From Volvox africanus (lineage: Eukaryota > Chlorophyta > Chlorophyceae > Chlamydomonadales > Volvocaceae), in contig BSDZ01000010.1 in assembly GCA_030268105.1 (NCBI GenBank), forward strand, positions 4,192,001-4,256,000: DNA of 64,000 bases, read 5' to 3'. This document shows, piece by piece, positions 45,766 to 59,422 of the stretch (position 1 is the first letter of the stretch; each line of letters starts with the position of its first letter). The notes under the pieces were generated by a model. It did not search any database. It saw only the letters and a program-made list of their open reading frames with translations, and had not been told where the DNA came from. A program made the position numbers and the translations under genes.

Positions 45766-46550
45766 GTAATAATATACAGTAAAGTAGCAGGATCAGACTG
45801 TTTTTCCTTACAGAACTGATATCTGACAAAGGGAAACGACTCCTCCATTGTATGGAGTGGTACAGGCAGTACTCATGCATGTGGAGTACGAGATATTAAA
45901 GTGGAACGTGCATGTCCGCGTAATTTACACTTGAAGTAAATTTTCAATAACGAATGATAGACTTGAATAGTAAATTACATGCATACGCACAGGAAGCTCC
46001 TTATACATGCATGTACGTGAAATACTGGGATACAGCCTCATCATCATACTTCCAGGAGCTTGCTAATAAGAAACTTGATTAGCATTCCTTAAAAATAATT
46101 TATGACGTTTCTCATGAACTCGTTGACTAGCTTTTACGACAACCAACCGTTACATGCCGCAAATAGCTAGCCGCATGCGAAGAGCTAAACAGATTTTTTA
46201 TGTAGGACGACGGCAATCATCAATATTATTGTAAAATAACATTCTTTATTGCTGCTGCACCTTGTATATATGTTAAGATTTAAAGGCTAGTGCACAGCAT
46301 AACTTTTATAGCAGTTGCTCTTGCTTGCTTCACGGGTGGCATTAAATGTACATATAAAGGATGTTGTAAAGCAGGGTGACGAAACATTGTTGCTTACATG
46401 GGATTGATTGGCAGCCGCACAACCCTGGACGGAGTACCAAAGCACTTCTCTTCACTTTTTAGTAGTACGTAGGGCCCATGCCTCATGTCTGCAGCTGTAT
46501 GTATCCTGCTGAAGGAGCAAGTTATTTGCAATAGTACAACCTTTTAATGA

Positions 46551-48897
46551 ATGGAGACACATTCACCAGTTGTTTGTAAACTGCTGGTCTGCTGTCCTAA
46601 TGAAGAAAAGAGGCGTATTGATACTGAGATAAATCTGTCAGTGGTAGATTTCGAGCAGCTCCTTACTGATGCAGCTGGAGCAAAATCAATCAGTGAAGTT
46701 TCAGTTCAGGTTTTAGACTCGGAGGATGAGGATGGCAAGCTTGTGGCCCAGCAGGTGGCGCCTGTGCAGCTGCTTAGCCGCTGCACTCGGTGGCTGAAGA
46801 AGGAAATTAGCGCGCCTTTCAAGGGGAAGGCTTGGAACCAGGCTCAGAAGAAACTAACTATCCACGTATCCCTAAAACAGCCATCTGTTCAATTGGTATC
46901 CCCTGAAGTAAGCAGAATCAGTATACGAAAGGATCATGATCGTGGTGAGCCATTAAAGTGGAGCAGGTCATATGAGCAGGCCGCCATCAACAAAGCCGTC
47001 CGCGACAACGTGCCGTACAACCTCGACAGCAGCCTGAAGAATCCACGGGTCCTCATTGCGAAGGATATTCAACGTGAGCCGCATCTGCAGCCCGTTTGGG
47101 ATAAGTGCTTTGCTGCTGGCTTTGCACAAGTGGCTGACTTACAGCCAAGAGTTACGGTCGACTGCTTCAAGAAGAAATGGCAAAAGTACGTACATGTTTA
47201 TTTACCTAATGTCATGCTTCTAGTGATTATCTTGTTTGTGGTAATCATACATGCCATCCATATCACTAGCTTACTTTCAGTGGGGACAGACAACAATAGA
47301 ATGAAGCATGCACAGCATCATAAGTAAGCACTTTCATTCGGTGCATCCCATGTACTTTGTAGATACGCAACGGATGACAATGCCCAACGTGCAAGGGAAG
47401 AAAAGGTGAAGGCCACCCACAAGGAGGGACTTGCCTGCAAGCCAGGTTTGTGAGCTCCTATCCTACTGCTACTGTCATCCATATACTTGTTTTACAACAT
47501 TTTTTGATCAGGTTGATTGATAAAAAAATTCCTTTCTATGTATTTTGAAAAATGGAATTTGGGGTAAACGTGGGCCAAAGATTTGTTTTACGACAGAGGA
47601 CATGCACGCCGCTTACGCTATGTACTGGATTACGAAAATTTTTGACAATGATGTGTATTATGGCATCTGGCGTTGATGTTCGTCTTCGCATTATTTTTAT
47701 GTAGAGGACCTTGAGAAGAAGCCATGGAAGAAGCTATGGAACAAGGAGTCTCGGGCAGCCTGGAGGAGCTTCAAGTACGCTCAGCCAGATAACCCAGATG
47801 CGGGTCCCAGTGAGCGCCGCATTGCGATGGAGGATTTGAATGTGACAGATCGGCAGCAGGAGCTTATTAATGCACTTGTGCAGCGGAAGCAGATTGAAAG
47901 CAGTAAGACATCCTTCACCGTACCAGCCACTCCAGTGCCGGTTGGAGCTGGTGGAACAGCTCAGCATACACCAGGCCTTGGTGCACTGGAGTTGCCAAAA
48001 GGCACTACGGTAAGATGTGATTATGCATGTGTTCACTTTTATTATTGCTGCTGCTTCGCCACCCTAATAGTACGTACTTCTTAGTATGTTTGCAGAAAGT
48101 ACGTCACAGTTCATGCATAACATTTGTTTCTTATTTTAGCTAGTTAAACAATAACAATTTTTTCATGCCTTTATTTCCTCATTTACGAAATGCTTAATTG
48201 CTACCAAACCGCAGAAAAGCGGCCGAAATGACGAGCCGCCAGGAACTCAGGATGGGCGCACTAGCCAACGCCAAAAGCAGCCCGCACATGGTGAAGATGC
48301 ATTGATGATGGTGCTGGCTGCCAATGCAGCTCGCATACATCAGAAGGAGAAGGAGATCAAGGCCGCTAGACGCCGACAGGTTAGTCCAAATAATAGTGGT
48401 AAAGAGAGTGGATGAAGGGGTGTGCAAATTTCCAGGCGCGCTTAGCAAGGTTATTGCAGGATGGGTGATGTACATTACTGATTGCATGTACAGGGATGTA
48501 CAGGTCATTAATGTCCTTTAACCTGTTTTCTCCATTTTGTCTTTTATGTAATTGTTCCTATATTCCTCAAACATACTTCCTTTTCATGTAGGCAAAGAGT
48601 TCAGAGCCCTCTAAGGCAAGGAACTCCAGCAGGAATGCTACAAACTCAAGCAAGGCGGCAGCGAAAAAGGTACAGCCCATTCATCCTGTCTTCCCGTTTT
48701 AGTGAGTTGTAATTTTATGTTTCGTTCTAGTCTTTTAATTTGCTGCGTGCTTTGTGGTTTGATGTGGTATATGTCGATTTGTTTTTCTCTTTTTTAATAA
48801 AAAATGTAAGCTTATCATTTCTAAAATCATATATGTATGTTAATGGTGGGCCTTGAAGGTAACGAACAATGACGATGTGTGGCCATCCACGGAGTGA
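46551..48897 (+). CDS. CACTA accessory protein, unit 4
   Basis: Exons 46551-47185, 47363-47445, 47705-48009, 48215-48379, 48592-48669, 48859-48897. Protein as in units 2 and 3. Confidence 0.75.
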
Positions 48898-48948
48898 GAC
48901 GGACAAGCACGGGCATCAAAAGAAAGGTACATTATATTGAGGCCCATA

Positions 48949-50783
48949 GGTCTGGTATTCCAAGCATCTTTCGGAGGACATAAAGACTGGGTGGAACATG
49001 GTTACCAGGAGGTTAGCAGATATCCCTCAAGAACCGTAGCTGTTGATCTGCAACCACATCTCAAACACGTCCAGCCATCTTTTCTTTCAGCCAGGCATAT
49101 CCAAACTGACCCACGGTTATTCTTGCCTCTGCATGCATTCAATATGCATGTACATGCAGGAGAACAATCTTATTTTCTTCCAAAGGCATGCATCCGTCAA
49201 ACAAGGCAAGATGTTTAATAATGCCCTACAATAGGCCTCAACACTTCTCTTACCTTGGCACACTACAACGCCATCACCATTATTCACAGTGACCCTCCAC
49301 AGAGGGTCATCCAAACGTTCTTTGTACGCTTGAACAGTGCTTCCTGAGGCAAGAAGCTCGGCTGGGTTTGTGGGTTCCAGCAGCTGTAACTGCCCATGAT
49401 CCATGGCCCCTAACTGTGAAAGTACACCAAGTTCTGCTGCATCGGGTTCATCATCCTCAGATTCAGGATAACTATGTTGGCATAAGGTATCCAGGATTGC
49501 TGATATATATTCTAGAGTTTGCCGGTGATTAGGATTGGCAGGATCAAGATCATCCATAACGTGAATGAGAGCAGAAACAAGTGAGGAGGGCAGAGCTGTT
49601 TCTTCCTGAACCTGCGAATGTCCACTGCTATCCCCTGACAACACCTCTGATGTATGCCCTGAACTGTCCTTGCTGCTACTGCTATGGTCTTCATTATGAT
49701 CATCAGAGGTGTTGAAGTCATTCTCATTGTCCATGTTTAAGTTGGTATCCTCTGGGAAAGAAAGTCTGCATCTCTTCATGTGCCCATAAAGCTGCGACCG
49801 TGTCCTTCCAGTAAATGGGCATTGAGTACATGCATAAACCTCCTGACCAAGAGGGTCCTGACAACGACTGAACTTGTGCTTTTGCAGCCATGCATCTGTG
49901 AATTTTGCAGCACAGTAATATTGCATTCATTTAATCATGCTGTCATGCAAGTAAGGAGATACGTAGGTGTAGCTTGCATGCCAATTTGGCGTGAGGGATA
50001 TTTTAATTTTTTCCGTGCATACATGCATGGCCACGGTGGATGGCAATTGGAAGGGTTTCATTGGACCCATCCAAACAAACCACAGTGCCTGGCTCATCAC
50101 ACCAAAGCCCGGGCTAGTATGAATAACTGTACTTTGATTTAAAATTATTGACAGCATGAGTGGGTGGCTGGTACGAGATGAGTGCACAATGAATGTTCCA
50201 AATAAATATATCCCTTAAAAACCTATATGAACATAAGTCATCCGTGCGCACCTGATATGTTATCCCTTTTGGATGAGGCTGGGCGCTTGTTCAGAAGCCT
50301 TCCACTGCCTCCAAGGAGGCGGCCAAGAACTTTAACATGGTACTGGTTATGTAAGCCGTACAAGCCAAGATGTTTATCTCGATCTGATAGCACGTCCCCT
50401 CTACTAGAAGTCAACCTCCAAACTGATCCAGGTTGAAATGTAAATAAGGAATTACTGGAGACGAAGTCCATGAGCTGTCCCACAGTTGAGTCCGTACTTC
50501 CAGAAAACGTCAACGTCCGTGACCCAAGTAAAACGACGAAAAGCTGAAGAGCTCGTTCATCATGATTGGACTGTGTAAATGACACCGTTGAGCAGTATCG
50601 CCCTATCGTAACGCCCAACACTGTGATGAGAACAAAAACAGAAGAACCCATGAGGATCCACACTAAATATTCTGTAACATATACATCAACTAAAACAGGG
50701 GCATACAGAGCAACGTAAGAGGCAACAGCAATACCGAAAGTAATGCCACAGAAAAAGCCTAATAAAAGGTGGGCCATGAGCAT
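48949..50783 (-). pseudogene. Truncated transposase 5' half, unit 5
   Basis: Exons 50783-50252, 49895-49254 and 49047-48949 (cut). It has LFVVLLG for LFIVLLG in the first strand of the ubiquitin-like domain, shared only with unit 6. Confidence 0.85.
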
Positions 50784-51568
50784 GTAATAATATACAGTAA
50801 AGTAGCAGGATCAGACTGTTTTTCCTTACAGAACTGATATCTGACAAAGGGAAACGACTCCTCCATTGTATGGAGTGGTACAGGCAGTACTCATGCATGT
50901 GGAGTACGAGATATTAAAGTGGAACGTGCATGTCCGCGTAATTTACACTTGAAGTAAATTTTCAATAACGAATGATAGACTTGAATAGTAAATTACATGC
51001 ATACGCACAGGAAGCTCCTTATACATGCATGTACGTGAAATACTGGGATACAGCCTCATCATCATACTTCCAGGAGCTTGCTAATAAGAAACTTGATTAG
51101 CATTCCTTAAAAATAATTTATGACGTTTCTCATGAACTCGTTGACTAGCTTTTACGACAACCAACCGTTACATGCCGCAAATAGCTAGCCGCATGCGAAG
51201 AGCTAAACAGATTTTTTATGTAGGACGACGGCAATCATCAATATTATTGTAAAATAACATTCTTTATTGCTGCTGCACCTTGTATATATGTTAAGATTTA
51301 AAGGCTAGTGCACAGCATAACTTTTATAGCAGTTGCTCTTGCTTGCTTCACGGGTGGCATTAAATGTACATATAAAGGATGTTGTAAAGCAGGGTGACGA
51401 AACATTGTTGCTTACATGGGATTGATTGGCAGCCGCACAACCCTGGACGGAGTACCAAAGCACTTCTCTTCACTTTTTAGTAGTACGTAGGGCCCATGCC
51501 TCATGTCTGCAGCTGTATGTATCCTGCTGAAGGAGCAAGTTATTTGCAATAGTACAACCTTTTAATGA

Positions 51569-54002
51569 ATGGAGACACATTCACCAGTTGTTTGTAAACT
51601 GCTGGTCTGCTGTCCTAATGAAGAAAAGAGGCGTATTGATACTGAGATAAATCTGTCAGTGGTAGATTTCGAGCAGCTCCTTACTGATGCAGCTGGAGCA
51701 AAATCAATCAGTGAAGTTTCAGTTCAGGTTTTAGACTCGGAGGATGAGGATGGCAAGCTTGTGGCCCAGCAGGTGGCGCCTGTGCAGCTGCTTAGCCGCT
51801 GCACTCGGTGGCTGAAGAAGGAAATTAGCGCGCCTTTCAAGGGGAAGGCTTGGAACCAGGCTCAGAAGAAACTAACTATCCACGTATCCCTAAAACAGCC
51901 ATCTGTTCAATTGGTATCCCCTGAAGTAAGCAGAATCAGTATACGAAAGGATCATGATCGTGGTGAGCCATTAAAGTGGAGCAGGTCATATGAGCAGGCC
52001 GCCATCAACAAAGCCGTCCGCGACAACGTGCCGTACAACCTCGACAGCAGCCTGAAGAATCCACGGGTCCTCATTGCGAAGGATATTCAACGTGAGCCGC
52101 ATCTGCAGCCCGTTTGGGATAAGTGCTTTGCTGCTGGCTTTGCACAAGTGGCTGACTTACAGCCAAGAGTTACGGTCGACTGCTTCAAGAAGAAATGGCA
52201 AAAGTACGTACATGTTTATTTACCTAATGTCATGCTTCTAGTGATTATCTTGTTTGTGGTAATCATACATGCCATCCATATCACTAGCTTACTTTCAGTG
52301 GGGACAGACAACAATAGAATGAAGCATGCACAGCATCATAAGTAAGCACTTTCATTCGGTGCATCCCATGTACTTTGTAGATACGCAACGGATGACAATG
52401 CCCAACGTGCAAGGGAAGAAAAGGTGAAGGCCACCCACAAGGAGGGACTTGCCTGCAAGCCAGGTTTGTGAGCTCCTATCCTACTGCTACTGTCATCCAT
52501 ATACTTGTTTTACAACATTTTTTGATCAGGTTGATTGATAAAAAAATTCCTTTCTATGTATTTTGAAAAATGGAATTTGGGGTAAACGTGGGCCAAAGAT
52601 TTGTTTTACGACAGAGGACATGCACGCCGCTTACGCTATGTACTGGATTACGAAAATTTTTGACAATGATGTGTATTATGGCATCTGGCGTTGATGTTCG
52701 TCTTCGCATTATTTTTATGTAGAGGACCTTGAGAAGAAGCCATGGAAGAAGCTATGGAACAAGGAGTCTCGGGCAGCCTGGAGGAGCTTCAAGTACGCTC
52801 AGCCAGATAACCCAGATGCGGGTCCCAGTGAGCGCCGCATTGCGATGGAGGATTTGAATGTGACAGATCGGCAGCAGGAGCTTATTAATGCACTTGTGCA
52901 GCGGAAGCAGATTGAAAGCAGTAAGACATCCTTCACCGTACCAGCCACTCCAGTGCCGGTTGGAGCTGGTGGAACAGCTCAGCATACACCAGGCCTTGGT
53001 GCACTGGAGTTGCCAAAAGGCACTACGGTAAGATGTGATTATGCATGTGTTCACTTTTATTATTGCTGCTGCTTCGCCACCCTAATAGTACGTACTTCTT
53101 AGTATGTTTGCAGAAAGTACGTCACAGTTCATGCATAACATTTGTTTCTTATTTTAGCTAGTTAAACAATAACAATTTTTTCATGCCTTTATTTCCTCAT
53201 TTACGAAATGCTTAATTGCTACCAAACCGCAGAAAAGCGGCCGAAATGACGAGCCGCCAGGAACTCAGGATGGGCGCACTAGCCAACGCCAAAAGCAGCC
53301 CGCACATGGTGAAGATGCATTGATGATGGTGCTGGCTGCCAATGCAGCTCGCATACATCAGAAGGAGAAGGAGATCAAGGCCGCTAGACGCCGACAGGTT
53401 AGTCCAAATAATAGTGGTAAAGAGAGTGGATGAAGGGGTGTGCAAATTTCCAGGCGCGCTTAGCAAGGTTATTGCAGGATGGGTGATGTACATTACTGAT
53501 TGCATGTACAGGGATGTACAGGTCATTAATGTCCTTTAACCTGTTTTCTCCATTTTGTCTTTTATGTAATTGTTCCTATATTCCTCAAACATACTTCCTT
53601 TTCATGTAGGCAAAGAGTTCAGAGCCCTCTAAGGCAAGGAACTCCAGCAGGAATGCTACAAACTCAAGCAAGGCGGCAGCGAAAAAGGTACAGCCCATTC
53701 ATCCTGTCTTCCCGTTTTAGTGAGTTGTAATTTTATGTTTCGTTCTAGTCTTTTAATTTGCTGCGTGCTTTGTGGTTTGATGTGGTATATGTCGATTTGT
53801 TTTTCTCTTTTTTAATAAAAAATGTAAGCTTATCATTTCTAAAATCATATATGTATGTTAATGGTGGGCCTTGAAGGTAACGAACAATGACGATGTGTGG
53901 CCATCCACGAAAGTGAGACGGACAAGCACGGGCATCAAAAGAAAGGTACATTATATTGAGGCCCATAGGTCTGGTATTCCAAGCATCTTTCAGAGGACAT
54001 AA
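51569..54002 (+). CDS. CACTA accessory protein, unit 5, with altered C-terminus
   Basis: Exons 51569-52203, 52381-52463, 52723-53027, 53233-53397, 53610-53687 and last exon from 53877. In the last exon CCACGGAGTGA has become CCACGAAAGTGAG (near 53910). This adds a base and removes the stop, so the frame reads across the unit junction (WPSTKVRRTSTGIKRKVHY...) to TAA at 54000-54002. The rest equals unit 4. Confidence 0.7.
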
Positions 54003-55802
54003 AGACTGGGTGGAACATGGTTACCAGGAGGTTAGCAGATATCCCTCAAGAACCGTAGCTGTCGATCTGCAACCACATCTCAAACACGTCCAGCCATCTT
54101 TTCTTTCAGCCAGGCATATCCAAACTGACCCACGGTTATTCTTGCCTCTGCATGCATTCAATATGCATGTACATGCAGGAGAACAATCTTATTTTCTTCC
54201 AAAGGCATGCATCCGTCAAACAAGGCAAGATGTTTAATAATGCCCTACAATAGGCCTCAACACTTCTCTTACCTTGGCACACTACAACGCCATCACCATT
54301 ATTCACAGTGACCCTCCACAGAGGGTCATCCAAACGTTCTTTGTACGCTTGAACAGTGCTTCCTGAGGCAAGAAGCTCGGCTGGGTTTGTGGGTTCCAGC
54401 AGCTGTAACTGCCCATGATCCATGGCCCCTAACTGTGAAAGTACACCAAGTTCTGCTGCATCGGGTTCATCATCCTCAGATTCAGGATAACTATGTTGGC
54501 ATAAGGTATCCAGGATTGCTGATATATATTCTAGAGTTTGCCGGTGATTAGGATTGGCAGGATCAAGATCATCCATAACGTGAATGAGAGCAGAAACAAG
54601 TGAGGAGGGCAGAGCTGTTTCTTCCTGAACCTGCGAATGTCCACTGCTATCCCCTGACAACACCTCTGATGTATGCCCTGAACTGTCCTTGCTGCTACTG
54701 CTATGGTCTTCATTATGATCATCAGAGGTGTTGAAGTCATTCTCATTGTCCATGTTTAAGTTGGTATCCTCTGGGAAAGAAAGTCTGCATCTCTTCATGT
54801 GCCCATAAAGCTGCGACCGTGTCCTTCCAGTAAATGGGCATTGAGTACATGCATAAACCTCCTGACCAAGAGGGTCCTGACAACGACTGAACTTGTGCTT
54901 TTGCAGCCATGCATCTGTGAATTTTGCAGCACAGTAATATTGCATTCATTTAATCATGCTGTCATGCAAGTAAGGAGATACGTAGGTGTAGCTTGCATGC
55001 CAATTTGGCGTGAGGGATATTTTAATTTTTTCCGTGCATACATGCATGGCCACGGTGGATGGCAATTGGAAGGGTTTCATTGGACCCATCCAAACAAACC
55101 ACAGTGCCTGGCTCATCACACCAAAGCCCGGGCTAGTATGAATAACTGTACTTTGATTTAAAATTATTGACAGCATGAGTGGGTGGCTGGTACGAGATGA
55201 GTGCACAATGAATGTTCCAAATAAATATATCCCTTAAAAACCTATATGAACATAAGTCATCCGTGCGCACCTGATATGTTATCCCTTTTGGATGAGGCTG
55301 GGCGCTTGTTCAGAAGCCTTCCACTGCCTCCAAGGAGGCGGCCAAGAACTTTAACATGGTACTGGTTATGTAAGCCGTACAAGCCAAGATGTTTATCTCG
55401 ATCTGATAGCACGTCCCCTCTACTAGAAGTCAACCTCCAAACTGATCCAGGTTGAAATGTAAATAAGGAATTACTGGAGACGAAGTCCATGAGCTGTCCC
55501 ACAGTTGAGTCCGTACTTCCAGAAAACGTCAACGTCCGTGACCCAAGTAAAACGACGAAAAGCTGAAGAGCTCGTTCATCATGATTGGACTGTGTAAATG
55601 ACACCGTTGAGCAGTATCGCCCTATCGTAACGCCCAACACTGTGATGAGAACAAAAACAGAAGAACCCATGAGGATCCACACTAAATATTCTGTAACATA
55701 TACATCAACTAAAACAGGGGCATACAGAGCAACGTAAGAGGCAACAGCAATACCGAAAGTAATGCCACAGAAAAAGCCTAATAAAAGGTGGGCCATGAGC
55801 AT
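53968..55802 (-). pseudogene. Truncated transposase 5' half, unit 6
   Basis: Exons 55802-55271, 54914-54273 and 54066-53968 (cut). It shares LFVVLLG with unit 5. Near the junction CGGAGGACAT is CAGAGGACAT. Confidence 0.85.
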
Positions 55803-56587
55803 GTAATAATATACAGTAAAGTAGCAGGATCAGACTGTTTTTCCTTACAGAACTGATATCTGACAAAGGGAAACGACTCCTCCATTGTATGGAGTGGTAC
55901 AGGCAGTACTCATGCATGTGGAGTACGAGATATTAAAGTGGAACGTGCATGTCCGCGTAATTTACACTTGAAGTAAATTTTCAATAACGAATGATAGACT
56001 TGAATAGTAAATTACATGCATACGCACAGGAAGCTCCTTATACATGCATGTACGTGAAATACTGGGATACAGCCTCATCATCATACTTCCAGGAGCTTGC
56101 TAATAAGAAACTTGATTAGCATTCCTTAAAAATAATTTATGACGTTTCTCATGAACTCGTTGACTAGCTTTTACGACAACCAACCGTTACATGCCGCAAA
56201 TAGCTAGCCGCATGCGAAGAGCTAAACAGATTTTTTATGTAGGACGACGGCAATCATCAATATTATTGTAAAATAACATTCTTTATTGCTGCTGCACCTT
56301 GTATATATGTTAAGATTTAAAGGCTAGTGCACAGCATAACTTTTATAGCAGTTGCTCTTGCTTGCTTCACGGGTGGCATTAAATGTACATATAAAGGATG
56401 TTGTAAAGCAGGGTGACGAAACATTGTTGCTTACATGGGATTGATTGGCAGCCGCACAACCCTGGACGGAGTACCAAAGCACTTCTCTTCACTTTTTAGT
56501 AGTACGTAGGGCCCATGCCTCATGTCTGCAGCTGTATGTATCCTGCTGAAGGAGCAAGTTATTTGCAATAGTACAACCTTTTAATGA

Positions 56588-58164
56588 ATGGAGACACATT
56601 CACCAGTTGTTTGTAAACTGCTGGTCTGCTGTCCTAATGAAGAAAAGAGGCGTATTGATACTGAGATAAATCTGTCAGTGGTAGATTTCGAGCAGCTCCT
56701 TACTGATGCAGCTGGCGCAAAATCAATCAGTGAAGTTTCAGTTCAGGTTTTAGACTCGGAGGATGAGGATGGCAAGCTTGTGGCCCAGCAGGTGGCACCT
56801 GTGCAGCTGCTTAGCCGCTGCACTTGGTGGCTGAAGAAGGAAATTAGCGCGCCTTTCAAGGGGAAGGCTTGGAACCAGGCTCAGAAGAAACTAACTATCC
56901 ACGTATCTCTAAAACAGCCATCTGTTCAATTGGTATCCCCTGAAGTAAGCAGAATCAGTATACGAAAGGATCATGATCATGGTGAGCCATTAAAGTGGAG
57001 CAGGTCATATGAGCAGGCCGCCATCAACAAAGCCGTCCGCGACAACGTGCCGTACAACCTCGACAGCAGCCTGAAGAATCCACGGGTCCTCATTGCGAAG
57101 GATATTCAACGTGAGCCGCATCTGCAGCCCGTTTGGGATAAGTGCTTTGCTGCTGGCTTTGCACAAGTGGCTGACTTACAGCCAAGAGTTACGGTCGACT
57201 GCTTCAAGAAGAAATGGCAAAAGTACGTACATGTTTATTTACCTAATGTCATGCTTCTAGTGATTATCTTGTTTGTGGTAATCATACATGCCATCCATAT
57301 CACTAGCTTACTTTCAGTGGGGACAGACAACAATAGAATGAAGCATGCACAGCATCATAAGTAAGCACTTTCATTCGGTGCATCCCATGTACTTTGTAGA
57401 TACGCAACGGATGACAATGCCCAACGTGCAAGGGAAGAAAAGGTGAAGGCCACCCACAAGGAGGAACTTGCCTGCAAGCCAGGTTTGTGAGCTCCTATCC
57501 TACTGCTACTGTCATCCATATACTTGTTTTACAACATTTTTTGATCAGGTTGATTGATAAAAAAATTCCTTTCTATGTATTTTGAAAAATGGAATTTGGG
57601 GTAAACGTGGGCCAAAGATTTGTTTTACGACAGAGGACATGCACGCCGCTTACGCTATGTACTGGATTACGAAAATTTTTGACAATGATGTGTTTTATGG
57701 CATCTGGCGTTGATGTTCGTCTTCGCATTATTTTTATGTAGAGGACCTTGAGAAGAAGCCATGGAAGAAGCTATGGAACAAGGAGTCTCGGGCAGCCTGG
57801 AGGAGCTTCAAGTACGCTCAGCCAGATAACCCAGATGCGGGTCCCAGTGAGCGCCGCATTGCGATGGAGGATTTGAATGTGACAGATCGGCAGCAGGAGC
57901 TTATTAATGCACTTGTGCAGCGGAAGCAGATTGAAAGCAGTAAGACATCCTTCACCGTACCAGCCACTCCAGTGCCGGTTGGAGCTGGTGGAACAGCTCA
58001 GCATACACCAGGCCTTGGTGCACTGGAGTTGCCAAAAGGCACTACGGTAAGATGTGATTATGCATGTGTTCACTTTTATTATTGCTGCTGCTTCGCCACC
58101 CTAATAGTACGTACTTCTTAGTATGTTTGCAGAAAGTACGTCACAGTTCATGCATAACATTTGT
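56588..58164 (+). pseudogene. CACTA accessory gene, unit 6, truncated
   Basis: Exons 56588-57222, 57400-57482 and 57742-58046 are present. The array stops at 58164 inside the following intron, so exons 4-6 are missing. This unit has private changes: R to W in RCTWWLKKE, R to H in KDHDHGEP, G to E in THKEELAC, and some silent ones, so it is the most diverged copy. Confidence 0.85.
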
Positions 58165-58351
58165 ACCAAAATTCAAAGCTTCCATGAATTTTTTGATCGG
58201 ATTTTTCGAAAAAAGCTGTAACTTATATTCAATGGCGGAGAGCAAAACCATCTATAAAACAAAAAATTTCTGTAATATCCTTATACATGTTGGGTTACCT
58301 TTTTTTGTTGAAAAATACGATAACTTAACACTATTTCTTCTGCAATCCCTA
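58165..58351 (-). pseudogene. AT-rich filler with a possible IS982-family transposase start
   Basis: 187 bp between the broken array and a broken gypsy-2 integrase gene. On the minus strand a Shine-Dalgarno-like AAAGG lies nine bases before ATG at 58288, which opens MYKDITEIFCFIDGF. That resembles the N-terminus of IS982-family transposases as I recall it from Rickettsiales. The frame then fails (TGA, TAA). Base composition is much more AT-rich than either neighbour. The family call is tentative. Confidence 0.4.
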
Positions 58352-59422
58352 GCTGAGCAATCAGCACGATTATTTTTCGATAACGTGGTACTATTGCATG
58401 GCGTTCCTAAAAATGTGATATCTGATCGCGGCGGTCAATTCACGTCTAAGTTTTGGGAAGCGCTATGTGAACTCGTCGGTATGCGTGTTCATTTGAGCAC
58501 AGCATATCATCCCCAATCCGATGCACAAACAGAACGCACAAATCGCACGTTGGGCGACATGTTGAGGAATTTCTCAGGACGCACACCCTCTGTTTGGGAT
58601 ACATTCCTGACTTCGGCAGAATTCGCGCTTAACAACACTGTTAACCGCTCAACAGGTCAAAGCCCTTTCTTTCTGAATTATGGATTCCATCCTGCGCTAC
58701 CTGTGTGGCGAGAGTTGGAGATAAATATCCCTGCGGCTAAAACCTTTGCCAAGTCGTTCCTATCCCGCATGACAGACGCGAAGGCATGTTTGGATGCGGC
58801 GCAACAACGGACGACGGACTATTATAATAAATCCAAACGAGATATAACATTTTCGGTGGGACAAATGGTATTATTGAGCACTAAGAACTTGCGTTCACTG
58901 GCTGACGGTTCCCGTAAATTGCTACCTCGCTGGATTGGTCCACGTCCCATTGTTCGCATGGTAGGGAATGTAGCTGTGGAGCTATCCCTACCCTCTGACA
59001 TGAATATTCACCCCACGTTTCACATCTCCCTCATCCATCCTTATCGCGGCACAGCGCCCATTACAAACGACACCGATGCCCCTGTAGTAATGGACTCCGG
59101 TCCCGACACCTGGATCGCAGGCAAGCAAAAGGTGTTTGATGTGGAGCGGATACTGGATTATCGGGTTCGCTGTATAGGTCGACAGCGACGAAGGAAGGTG
59201 CACGAGTATCTGGTCAAGTGGACTGGCTATTCTAGCGAGCACAACTTGTGGGAGCCGACGTGTAATTTCTTGCCAGAAATGAAGCCCCTATTGGGCTCGT
59301 CTACGTGTTACTCAGACCCAATGACCTCTGCAGTCGATGCTGTTCGATGCAGCGAGGACGCTGCATACGGGAGGGGGGATAGTTGTTGTACGCCGGTTCA
59401 ATTACCGTTCACAACAAAATAG
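58352..59422 (+). pseudogene. gypsy-2 pol 3' end, copy C (integrase, chromodomain)
   Basis: Starts abruptly in the integrase ([13 protein letters not shown]). The second catalytic D is in ISDRGGQF and E in AQTERTN. A chromodomain ([20 protein letters not shown]) and a tail follow, and the frame runs through the stem-loop (59347-59366), the polypurine tract and into the LTR to a stop at 59420. Upstream sequence in the same frame (58064-58351) is array intron and filler, so the long open frame is accidental there. RT and the first integrase aspartate are missing. Confidence 0.9.

Larger units (their letters stand above)
28877..58164. repeat. 5018-bp head-to-tail tandem array, 5.84 copies
   Basis: Units start at 28877, 33895, 38913, 43931, 48949 and 53968. 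The first four are 5018 bp, the fifth 5019 bp, and the sixth is cut at 58164 after 4197 bp. Each begins GGTCTGGTATTCCAAGC inside transposase exon 3 and ends about 50 bp after the stop of the accessory gene. Units are nearly identical, with a handful of substitutions, several shared by adjacent units. At the left edge the first unit runs into the rest of the transposase gene. Confidence 0.98.

Noticed and set aside
28877..58164. Tandem array as an assembly artefact
   Set aside because: Units carry distinct and partly shared substitutions and a 1-bp insertion; still, only long reads can exclude it fully.
58064..58351. Start of a 452-residue open frame leading into the gypsy-2 integrase
   Set aside because: This part is accessory-gene intron and AT-rich filler read through by chance.
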